Source: Bradyrhizobium sacchari
GTDB taxonomy: Bacteria > Pseudomonadota > Alphaproteobacteria > Rhizobiales > Xanthobacteraceae
Direction: 5' to 3'
DNA length: 59,188 nt
Assembly (NCBI RefSeq): GCF_002068095.1
Contig: NZ_LWIG01000066.1
Coordinates: 103,197-162,384, forward strand
Below the pieces are notes generated by a model. It worked only from the letters and a program-made list of their open reading frames with translations, was not told the origin of the DNA and did no database searches. Shown here one piece after another: positions 27,038 to 34,271 of the stretch; position 1 is the stretch's first letter, and each line of letters opens with the position of its first letter. The translations under genes were made by a program, and so were the position numbers.

Positions 27038-27589
27038 TCAGGCACAAGAGCCGCCGTGTCGCGCAAGCGCTTCGGCGTGGAGCTTGGCGCTCGGCTCAGC
27101 GAAGCAGCAGAACACCACGCGAGTGATGGACGGCGCCGCAGCGAGTCCTTCGATGGTCGTGCGCACGGCGATATCGGCTGCCCGGTCGGCCGGAAAGCGA
27201 TAAATGCCGGTCGAAATCGCGGGCAAAGCCACCGAGGTCAGCTTGTGCTTGCCGCACAGCTCCATTGACCGACGATAGCAAGAGGCAAGCAGGTCGTCCT
27301 CGCCGTGGGTCCCGCCGTTCCAGACCGGACCGACCGTATGAATCACATGGGCGGCTTTGAGCCGGTAGCCCTTGGTGATCTTGGCGTCGCCCGTTTTGCA
27401 GCCGTGGAGCATACGGCATTCGGCAACCAGATCCGGCCCGGCCGCGCGATGGATCGCGCCATCCACGCCGCCCCCGCCAAGGAGCGACGTGTTGGCCGCG
27501 TTGACGACGGCGTCAACGCTCAGTGTCGTGATGTCGGCAACGACGATTTCGAGCTCCGCGCCACCAATCCGGCGCGACAGCGTAGTCAC
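27038..27589 (-). CDS. Macro-domain ADP-ribose-processing protein
   Basis: 183 residues. A MacroD-type fold with LEIVVADITTLSVDAVVNAANTSLLGGGGVDGAIHRAAG, YRLKAAHVIHTVGPVW and ALPAISTGIYRFP, matching enzymes that hydrolyse O-acetyl-ADP-ribose or remove ADP-ribose from proteins; the NAAN and GGVDGAIH motifs are intact. GTG 27589 lies 4 bp after the stop of the glutaredoxin gene with only a weak AAGGGC before it, so coupled translation is likely. An upstream start would overlap the glutaredoxin gene deeply and is less likely. Confidence 0.88.
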   Translation of the reverse strand: MTTLSRRIGGAELEIVVADITTLSVDAVVNAANTSLLGGGGVDGAIHRAAGPDLVAECRMLHGCKTGDAKITKGYRLKAAHVIHTVGPVWNGGTHGEDDLLASCYRRSMELCGKHKLTSVALPAISTGIYRFPADRAADIAVRTTIEGLAAAPSITRVVFCCFAEPSAKLHAEALARHGGSCA

Positions 27590-27593
27590 GCCC

Positions 27594-27920
27594 TTAGGCC
27601 GCGACGACGACGCCCTTCTCGGAGAAGAGCTGCTGCAATTCGCCGGCCTGGAACATCTCGCGGACGATGTCACAGCCGCCGACGAACTCGCCCTTCACAT
27701 AGAGCTGCGGGATGGTCGGCCAGTTCGAATATTCCTTGATGCCGTTGCGCAGCTCGGCGGATTCGAGGACGTTGAGGCCCTTATAGCCGACACCGATATG
27801 GTCGAGAATCTGAACGACCTGGCCGGAGAAACCGCACTGCGGAAATTGCGGCGTACCCTTCATGAACAGAACCACGTCGTTCGACTTCACTTCATTGTCG
27901 ATGAATTCCGCGATGCTCAT
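27594..27920 (-). CDS. grxD: Monothiol glutaredoxin (Grx4 type)
   Basis: 108 residues. Carries [2Fe-2S] clusters for transfer, commonly with BolA proteins. The CGFS motif is in FMKGTPQFPQCGFSGQVVQIL, with the glutathione-binding WPTIPQLYVKGEFVGGCDIV. ATG 27920 follows AAGGACACGG. A BolA-family gene lies 4 kb upstream on the same strand, with egtBD and ltrA between them. The macro-domain gene follows with 4 bp spacing. Confidence 0.95.
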   Translation of the reverse strand: MSIAEFIDNEVKSNDVVLFMKGTPQFPQCGFSGQVVQILDHIGVGYKGLNVLESAELRNGIKEYSNWPTIPQLYVKGEFVGGCDIVREMFQAGELQQLFSEKGVVVAA

Positions 27921-28232
27921 ATCCGTGTCCTTCTGGGGCAGAGCCCTCACCAATTGCTTCGGGCCGGCTCAGCCGATCTAACCCGATACCTGCCTATATA
28001 TGTAGCCCAAACCGTTGTGCATCCAAAGTAAAATGGCGGCGAACGGTCTCTGTCCCGGGCTTCTTCCGGCCTTGGACGGCCGCCCCCGACAGCGCCGGGC
28101 CATTGCATGATGCCACGAATATCATCACGGGGGAGGACTTTCATACCGTAACGGAGCCCCTATCTAGGACGAACCTTGGTTTTGGAACCGGGCAACGCCA
28201 ACAACGTTCTCTTGTCCTGTCTGGAGAAAAAC
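27921..28232. other. Divergent spacer between grxD and egtB
   Basis: 312 bp without a supported gene. It includes an A+T-rich patch (CTATATATGTAGCC near 27993) that may hold a promoter, and a GGGGGAGGACTTTC stretch followed only by short frames. The egtB ribosome site CTGGAGAAAAAC closes the region. No strong inverted repeat was seen. Confidence 0.5.
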
Positions 28233-29480
28233 GTGACGAAACCAGCCTCCGCCACGGCCGCCCCCGCGCTTTCGTCACCATCCTCCGAGGAGGACAGCCT
28301 CGCCCAGCGGCTGGAAGCGGCGTTTCTCGCGGTTCGCAACGAGACCGAACGCCGGGCTGCGCCGCTGTCGCCCGAAGACCAGCAGATCCAGTCCATGCCC
28401 GATGCGAGCCCCGCGAAATGGCATCGGGCCCATACCACCTGGTTCTGGGAGCAGTTCTTGCTCGGCGAGCACGCCCCCGGATACCGGCCCTTTCACCCCG
28501 ATTTCGCGTTCCTGTTCAATTCCTATTATGTCAGCGCCGGCCCGCGTCATGCCCGCAACCATCGCGGCGATATCACCCGTCCGAGCGCAGACGAGGTCGG
28601 CGCCTATCGCAGATATGTCGATGCCGCCGTCGTCAAATTCTTCCGCGAAGCGAGCGATGACAAGCTCGCAGCCCTGGCGCCGCTGGTCGAGGTCGGGCTC
28701 AACCACGAGCAGCAGCATCAGGAGCTGATGTTCACCGACATCCTGCACGCCTTCGCGCAGAATCCGGTCTATCCGGCCTACGACCCGAACTGGCGCTTCC
28801 CGTTGGCGACGCGCGCCGGCGACGACTGGCTGAAGCTCAACGAAGGCATCCACACCGTCGGCCATGTCGACGACAGCTTTCATTTCGACAACGAGAAGCC
28901 TGCCCATCGCGCCCTCGTCGGCCCTGTCAAGGTCGCCCGCAATCTCGTCACCAATGGCGAATGGCTCGCCTTCATGCGCGACGGCGGCTACGCGAAAGCA
29001 ACATTGTGGCTGATGGACGGCTTTGCCGCCGCCAGCAAGGACGACTGGCAGGCGCCGGGGCATTGGCGCGAGGTCGACGGCGCATGGCAGGTGATGACGC
29101 TTGCCGGTCTCAAGCCGGTCGATCCCGACGCACCGGTCTGCCATGTCAGCTATTACGAGGCGGATGCGTTCGCGCGCTGGGCCGGCAAGCATCTCCCGAC
29201 CGAGATGGAATGGGAGGTCGCGGCCCGCACCGGGCAGCTCAACCACGCCTTCGGCATCGTCTGGCAGTGGACCCGCAGCTCCTATTCACCCTACCCCGGC
29301 TATCGCGCCCTCGAAGGCGCGCTCGGCGAGTACAACGGCAAGTTCATGATCAACCAATTGGTTCTGCGCGGCTCCTCGCTTGCAACTCCGGAGGACCACA
29401 GCCGTATTACCTATCGCAACTTCTTCTATCCGCACCATCGCTGGCAGTTCACCGGACTGCGGCTCGCCGATTACGTCTAG
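28233..29480 (+). CDS. egtB: Ergothioneine biosynthesis sulfoxide synthase EgtB
   Basis: 415 residues. Non-haem iron enzyme that joins a thiol (gamma-glutamylcysteine or cysteine) to hercynine with oxygen. The N-terminal DinB-like domain carries WHRAHTTWFWE (His64/His67) and GLNHEQQHQEL (His158, His162), the iron-ligand pattern. The C-terminal formylglycine-generating-type domain (VCHVSYYEADAFARWAGKHLPTEMEWEVAAR, ending RWQFTGLRLADYV) completes EgtB. The GTG start at 28233 has GGAGAAAAAC before it. egtD follows 51 bp downstream. Confidence 0.95.
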   Translation: MTKPASATAAPALSSPSSEEDSLAQRLEAAFLAVRNETERRAAPLSPEDQQIQSMPDASPAKWHRAHTTWFWEQFLLGEHAPGYRPFHPDFAFLFNSYYVSAGPRHARNHRGDITRPSADEVGAYRRYVDAAVVKFFREASDDKLAALAPLVEVGLNHEQQHQELMFTDILHAFAQNPVYPAYDPNWRFPLATRAGDDWLKLNEGIHTVGHVDDSFHFDNEKPAHRALVGPVKVARNLVTNGEWLAFMRDGGYAKATLWLMDGFAAASKDDWQAPGHWREVDGAWQVMTLAGLKPVDPDAPVCHVSYYEADAFARWAGKHLPTEMEWEVAARTGQLNHAFGIVWQWTRSSYSPYPGYRALEGALGEYNGKFMINQLVLRGSSLATPEDHSRITYRNFFYPHHRWQFTGLRLADYV

Positions 29481-29531
29481 TCTTTAATCCGACGATAGAT
29501 GCGCGCCGGACAGCGCGTTCAGGAGAGTATC

Positions 29532-30503
29532 ATGAATGTGCACGCCAGCGCTTTGGCCGAAGCCCATCTTCCCGACGAGCAGACCACCGCTTTCGCCCGC
29601 GAGGCCATCGAGGACCTCTCGCAGCAGCCGAAAAAGCTGTCGCCGAAATACTTTTATGACGCGGCCGGATCGGAGCTGTTCGAGGCGATCACAAAGCTGC
29701 CGGAATATTATCCGACCCGCACCGAGCTATCGATCCTGAAGGAGCGCGGCAGCGAGATCGCGAAGATCATCCCCGAGCATGCGGCGCTGGTCGAGTTCGG
29801 CGCCGGCGCGACCACGAAGGTCCGCCTGCTGCTCAGCCACTGCAAATTCGCCGCCTATGTGCCCGTCGACATCTCCGGCGATTTCCTGGCGGCGCAGGCC
29901 AACGGCCTGAAGCGGGATTTCCCCTCGCTCGGCATCTATCCGGTCGCCGCCGACTTCACCACGCCGTTCGAGCTGCCGAAGGCGGTCGCATCCATGCCCA
30001 AGGTCGGTTTCTTCCCCGGCTCGACCATCGGCAATTTCGAGCCGCATGAAGCGCAGGCCTTCCTGAAGAGCGCCCGTACAATTCTGGGCCGGGGTGCGCA
30101 GATGATCATCGGCGCCGACCTCGAGAAGGACGAGCGCGTCCTGCACGACGCCTACAATGATTCCGCCGGCGTCACCGCGCGCTTCAACCTCAATGTGCTG
30201 GTGCGCATCAACCGCGAGCTCGGCGGCAATTTCGACCTGTCCGCCTTCACACATCGCGCGATCTACAATCGCGAGCGGCACCGCATCGAGATGCACCTGA
30301 TCAGCAGGAAGAGCCAGACCGTGCGCCTGCTCGGCACCAGCTTCTCGTTCCGCCCCGGAGAAAGCATCCATACCGAGAACAGCTACAAATACAGCATCGA
30401 CCGCTTCGCCGCGCTGGCGCAAGGCGCGGGCTGGAAGGTCCGCGAAAGCTGGACAGACGCTGCGAAGATGTTCTCGGTGCACGCGCTGGAAGTTGCAGAG
30501 TAG
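29532..30503 (+). CDS. egtD: L-histidine N-alpha-methyltransferase EgtD
   Basis: 323 residues. Trimethylates histidine to hercynine with SAM, the first step to ergothioneine. Motifs include KYFYDAAGSELFEAITKLPEYYPTRTE, the SAM site VEFGAGATTKVRLLL, YVPVDIS, FFPGSTIGNFEP and GADLEKDERVLHDAYND. ATG 29532 follows AGGAGAGTATC. With egtB it forms a two-gene pathway; egtA, egtC and egtE are not in the window. The product is a cytoplasmic antioxidant. Confidence 0.96.
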   Translation: MNVHASALAEAHLPDEQTTAFAREAIEDLSQQPKKLSPKYFYDAAGSELFEAITKLPEYYPTRTELSILKERGSEIAKIIPEHAALVEFGAGATTKVRLLLSHCKFAAYVPVDISGDFLAAQANGLKRDFPSLGIYPVAADFTTPFELPKAVASMPKVGFFPGSTIGNFEPHEAQAFLKSARTILGRGAQMIIGADLEKDERVLHDAYNDSAGVTARFNLNVLVRINRELGGNFDLSAFTHRAIYNRERHRIEMHLISRKSQTVRLLGTSFSFRPGESIHTENSYKYSIDRFAALAQGAGWKVRESWTDAAKMFSVHALEVAE

Positions 30504-30516
30504 ACGCGCCGGGAGC

Positions 30517-31710
30517 TCAATGCTCAGCGGCCTCCTCGCCCTTCGATCCCAGCGACACCGACTCCCACGCCGCGACCACGATCAAGATCACGCCGGTCGC
30601 GGCCGAGAGCCAGAGCGGCGACAGATCGGCTGCGAACCACCACAGCACCGCGAGCGCGATGATGCCGATGCCGTGCGAGAGCTGGAGGAAGCCGCGGATC
30701 GAATGCTTGAACAGGATGGTGCCGACCAGGAACACCATGGGACCGCCGATCGTGCTGACGATGGTGCGGATGTCGGAATGACCGGTCGGGTGTTTCAGCA
30801 CCAGTTCGTCCGAGACCGCGGTCAGGATGATGCCGGCGACGATCGGCATGTGCAGATAGGTGTAGGCGAGCCGTGCCAGCCGGCCGGATTCGCTGGATTT
30901 CGAGATCCGCTCGGAGCCGGCCTCGGCGCCCTTGTGGAAATAGACCCACCACATCGCGATGCTGCCGACCAGGCACGAGACGAAAGCCGCAATATTCGCG
31001 GCCGTCCACTCCAGCTCGGCAAAGGTCGCGCCGTTGACCACGACGGCCTCGCCCAGCGCGATGATGATGAAGCCGGCGCAGCGCTCGGCCATGTGGTTGC
31101 CTTCGACCGCCCAGGCCTCGACCGACGAGAAACCCAGCTTCGGGACCCAGAACCGGACTGCGGGCGAGACATACTCCCAGCTGACCGCTGCGATCCACAG
31201 CCATAGCCGGGTCTCTCCCTCGGAAAGACCGCCCGCGATCCACAACACCGCCGAGATCGAGAGCCATGTCAGGATGCGGATCGCGTTGTGCCGCACCGCC
31301 GTGCGATGGCGCGGGGTCGCGAGCAGCCAGAATGCTGTGCGTCCGACCTGCATGGCCGCGTAGGCGATCGCGAACCACAGGCCCCGCCCCTCGAAGGCGG
31401 TCGGGATGGTCGTCGACAGCACGAGGCCGCCGAGCATCATCAGGAAGATCAGGATGCGGACCGGCGTCAGATCGGGATTGAGCCAGTTGGTGACCCAGGC
31501 GGTGTAGACCCATACCCACCACACCGCGAGAAACAGCACGGTGACATGCACAGCGCCAAGCAGCGTGAAATGGTGCAGCAGCGTGTGCGAGATTTGCGTG
31601 ACGGCGAAGACGAAGACGAGGTCGAAGAACAGCTCGGCATTGGTGACGCGGCTGGGCTGGTTCGGCGTGATGACGCGAAACATCGCGCCGCGCGAGTTCT
31701 CGGCAGCCAT
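30517..31710 (-). CDS. LtrA family membrane protein
   Basis: 397 residues, mostly hydrophobic, with about ten predicted membrane helices. It matches the low-temperature-requirement A family, including VTNAELFFDLVFVFAVTQISH at the N-terminus, WWVWVYTAWVTNWLNP, ERCAGFIIIALGEAVVV and LAYTYLHMPIVAGIIL. The biochemical role of this family is not established. It converges on egtD with 13 bp between stops, and starts 26 bp downstream of the BolA gene, so it may be co-transcribed with it. Confidence 0.9.
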   Translation of the reverse strand: MAAENSRGAMFRVITPNQPSRVTNAELFFDLVFVFAVTQISHTLLHHFTLLGAVHVTVLFLAVWWVWVYTAWVTNWLNPDLTPVRILIFLMMLGGLVLSTTIPTAFEGRGLWFAIAYAAMQVGRTAFWLLATPRHRTAVRHNAIRILTWLSISAVLWIAGGLSEGETRLWLWIAAVSWEYVSPAVRFWVPKLGFSSVEAWAVEGNHMAERCAGFIIIALGEAVVVNGATFAELEWTAANIAAFVSCLVGSIAMWWVYFHKGAEAGSERISKSSESGRLARLAYTYLHMPIVAGIILTAVSDELVLKHPTGHSDIRTIVSTIGGPMVFLVGTILFKHSIRGFLQLSHGIGIIALAVLWWFAADLSPLWLSAATGVILIVVAAWESVSLGSKGEEAAEH

Positions 31711-31736
31711 CGTCGTCTCCCGTCGCGCTTATCAGG

Positions 31737-31973
31737 TCAGGTGCCGGGTACGCCGGTTTGCAGCGCCAGCGCATGCAGGACGCCGCCCATCTGGCCGCGC
31801 AGGGACTGATAGACGATCTGGTGCTGCTGGACGCGGGACTTGCCGCGGAAGGATTCCGAGATCACGGTCGCGGCATAGTGATCGCCGTCGCCGGCGAGGT
31901 CACGGATGGTCACCTCGGCATCGGGGATCGCTGCCTTGATCATCGCCTCGATATCGTGGGCGTCCATGGGCAT
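31737..31973 (-). CDS. BolA-family protein
   Basis: 78 residues. A small alpha/beta fold with ATVISESFRGKSRVQQHQIVYQSLRGQMGGVLHALALQT, the BolA helix-turn-helix-like core with the conserved His near QQHQIVY. BolA proteins pair with monothiol glutaredoxins such as the nearby grxD in iron-sulfur handling. AGGAG stands 10 bases before ATG 31973; a second ATG two codons on is possible. It lies between purL and grxD on their strand, matching conserved rhizobial order. Confidence 0.93.
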   Translation of the reverse strand: MPMDAHDIEAMIKAAIPDAEVTIRDLAGDGDHYAATVISESFRGKSRVQQHQIVYQSLRGQMGGVLHALALQTGVPGT

Positions 31974-32186
31974 TCGGGTCTAGCTCCTTAATCTCGGCTG
32001 CCAGGCAGCCTCGTCGTCGAATCGCTCGCCGGGGTCCGGATCTGCAAAGATAAGCTGGCCGGCGAGCCAAACTTAGCGTGAACGGCCTTCTACGTCACGC
32101 ATTCCGGCACTATATCCCTGATCGCATCGGCACAAAGGCACGACAAAGTGCCGCGCGCGGCAGATCGATCGGAAAGGCGTGAAATC

Positions 32187-32546
32187 ATGAAGCTTCCAGG
32201 GCCGGACCACCCCATCACGATCACCCCGAACCCGCGGCGTGTCCGCGTCACGGCGGGCGACGTCGTGATCGCCGAGACCAGCAAGGCACTGACCCTGAAG
32301 GAGGCCAAGTATCCGGCGGTGCAATATGTACCCCGGGAGGACGCCAACATGGCCCTCTTGGAGCGCACCGACCGCGTCACCCATTGCCCCTACAAGGGGG
32401 ATGCGAGCTACTACAGCGTCAAGGCCGACGGCAAGACGCTCGACAACGCGATCTGGACCTACGAGACGCCCTTCCCCGCCATGACCGAGATTTCCGGCCA
32501 CCTTGCCTTCTATCCGGACAAGGTGAAGATCGAGGAAGTGGGGTAA
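32187..32546 (+). CDS. DUF427 domain protein
   Basis: 119 residues. The sequence ITPNPRRVRVTAGDVVIAETSKALTLKEAKYPAVQYVPREDANMALLERTDRVTHCPYKGDASYYSV is the typical DUF427 pattern, with the conserved T-x-C-P-x-K-G-x-A-x-Y. Function unestablished. GGAAAGGCGTGAAATC precedes ATG 32187. A palindromic repeat starts 11 bp after the stop. Confidence 0.92.
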   Translation: MKLPGPDHPITITPNPRRVRVTAGDVVIAETSKALTLKEAKYPAVQYVPREDANMALLERTDRVTHCPYKGDASYYSVKADGKTLDNAIWTYETPFPAMTEISGHLAFYPDKVKIEEVG

Positions 32547-32557
32547 TTTTGAATGCC

Positions 32558-32638
32558 GTCATTCCGGGGCGATGCGGAGCATCGAGCCCGGAATCTCGAG
32601 CTTCCGGGTCTGGTGCTAACGCACCATCCCGGAATGAC
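32558..32638. repeat. Intergenic palindromic repeat, GTCATTCCGG family (copy 2)
   Basis: Ends GTCATTCCGGG and CCCGGAATGAC are exact inverted repeats, with inner GGAATCTCGAGCTTCCGGG and GGTGCTAACGCACC hairpins. Same family as 7991-8089. It lies between the converging DUF427 and DUF1328 genes. Confidence 0.85.
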
Positions 32639-32646
32639 CCAAGCGG

Positions 32647-32820
32647 CTACGCCCTGAAGATCGTCAGCCCCAGTATCAGCAGCGCCAGGAAGATCGCGAC
32701 GAAGACGTAGAACAGGAAGCGCGCAATATCGGCAGAGGCCGCCGAGATGCCGGTAAAGCCGAACACGCCGGCCACGATCGAGACCAACAAGAAGATCAGT
32801 GCCCATTTCAGGATCGTCAT
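32647..32820 (-). CDS. DUF1328 small membrane protein (YtjA-like)
   Basis: 57 residues: MTILKWALIFLLVSIVAGVFGFTGISAASADIARFLFYVFVAIFLALLILGLTIF..., two membrane helices around a short GFTGISAASADIA turn. This is the DUF1328 family, often stress-induced, with no known biochemical role. GGAGCTGGTG precedes ATG 32820. The frame stays open upstream, but the first helix begins at this ATG. Confidence 0.92.
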   Translation of the reverse strand: MTILKWALIFLLVSIVAGVFGFTGISAASADIARFLFYVFVAIFLALLILGLTIFRA

Positions 32821-32985
32821 CACCAGCTCCGAAATTGGTTCGCCCGTTTGCGCGAACGCTAACTTTGCTGCGCGGACCTGGTTCCTGATCGTCCCGAGAT
32901 CGTCGTAGGGTTCACACAACCCTTGCTGAATCCGGTTCCGGGCGGCACAGTCCGTCCCCGGGACAGGAGCGCAATCGGGGCGACC

Positions 32986-34173
32986 ATGACGACGATGTCA
33001 CATACAGCGACGATCGGCCCGGAAGCACATGCCGCGCCGAAAGCCAAGGCGCGCAACCTGTCGCTCGATCGCGCCCGCACCTTCCTCACGCTCGTCGTGC
33101 TGCTGCACCATGCGGTGATCCCCTACACCCATTTCGGCCACACCGATCCCACGTCGTGGGCCGGCTTCGACGTGATCGTCCTCGCCACCGACAGCTTCTT
33201 CATGGCGATGTTCTTCTTCCTGTCGGGTCTGTTCACTTGGCCCGGCATCGCGCGCAAGGCGCCATCGGTCTTTCTGCGCGACCGTCTCTTGCGCCTCGGG
33301 CTGCCATTCGTGGTGGCGGCGTTCACCGTCATCCCGCTCGCCTATTACGCGATCGCGCTGCGGCACGATCCCGCGCTGAGCTTCGCTTCATTCTGGTGGA
33401 AGACGGTCACCGTTGGGCCGTGGCCGAGCGGCCCGATCTGGTTCGTGTGGGTGCTCCTGGCGTTCGACCTGACCGCGAGCCTGCTCTACCGGGTCTCGGC
33501 GCATCTGGTCGATCCCGGCAACCGCATTTCGCTGCGCGGATTTGAGCAGCCCACCGTGTTCTGGCTGGTGCTCGCCGCCGTGAGCGTCATCGTCTATCTG
33601 CCGGCGCTGGTCTATTTCGGCACCAACAAATGGTTCGAGTTCGGGCCGTTCTCGGTGCAGGCGAGCCGCATCCTGCTCTACTTCGCCTATTTCTTCATTG
33701 GCGCCAGCGTGGGAGCGGCGAATTTCGATCGCGGCATCCTCAGCCCCGAGGGCCAATTGCCGAAGAGCCGCTGGCAATGGGTGATCATCACGCTGATCCC
33801 GTACTGCCTGATGTGGTGCATGATCTACGTCAAGCGGGAGATTCTCGGGAATCCCGATCACCTGCCGCACTGGTACCACGTGTTCTACGGCACGTTCTTC
33901 GTGCTGTTCTCGGCCTCGATCCTGCTGGCGATCCTCGCCTTCTTCCTGCATTCGAAGGCGCCGGGACCGAACCTGCTCGACCGCATGCAGGCGGATGCCT
34001 ACGGCATGTTCCTGGTGCACTACCCGATCGCGCTATGGATCCAGTATGCGCTCTATGACTATTCGTGGCCCGCGATCGTAAAGGCCGCGATCGGCTTCGT
34101 GCTCACGGTGATCCTGAGCTGGGGCCTGACGGCGGCCTTGCGGAAGATTCCGGGAGCGTCGCACGTGTTGTGA
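32986..34173 (+). CDS. Acyltransferase-3 family membrane protein (OpgC-like)
   Basis: 395 residues. About ten membrane helices. The N-terminal RNLSLDRARTFLTLVVLLHHAVIPY has the catalytic His of the family, followed by FFFLSGLFTWPGIARKAPSVFLRDRLLRLGLPF. Such proteins O-acylate extracytoplasmic glycans or lipids; the substrate is unknown. ATG 32986 (GGGGCGACC before it) gives a short cytoplasmic lead; a start 21 codons upstream is less likely. It is not linked to any glycan cluster here. Confidence 0.85.
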   Translation: MTTMSHTATIGPEAHAAPKAKARNLSLDRARTFLTLVVLLHHAVIPYTHFGHTDPTSWAGFDVIVLATDSFFMAMFFFLSGLFTWPGIARKAPSVFLRDRLLRLGLPFVVAAFTVIPLAYYAIALRHDPALSFASFWWKTVTVGPWPSGPIWFVWVLLAFDLTASLLYRVSAHLVDPGNRISLRGFEQPTVFWLVLAAVSVIVYLPALVYFGTNKWFEFGPFSVQASRILLYFAYFFIGASVGAANFDRGILSPEGQLPKSRWQWVIITLIPYCLMWCMIYVKREILGNPDHLPHWYHVFYGTFFVLFSASILLAILAFFLHSKAPGPNLLDRMQADAYGMFLVHYPIALWIQYALYDYSWPAIVKAAIGFVLTVILSWGLTAALRKIPGASHVL

Positions 34174-34180
34174 GGAGCCT

Positions 34181-34242
34181 TGCTACGAAGCGATCCAGAC
34201 TGCCTCAACGGCAAGATTCTGGATTGCTTCGCTAGGCTCGCA
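34181..34242. repeat. Degenerate intergenic palindrome, GAAGCAATCCAGA family
   Basis: CGAAGCGATCCAGA and TCTGGATTGCTTCG are inverted repeats with one mismatch around a 17-base centre, flanked by partly complementary GCT/AGGCTCGCAA ends. This is a different family from the other repeats in the window. It lies between the converging acyltransferase and purL genes. Confidence 0.65.
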
Positions 34243-34271
34243 ATAGCAATGGCGGAGTGCGTGGCCGCAGC

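Noticed and set aside
28233..30503. A complete egtABCDE cluster
   Set aside because: Only egtB and egtD are present; no glutamate-cysteine ligase, amidohydrolase or PLP lyase of the pathway was found beside them.
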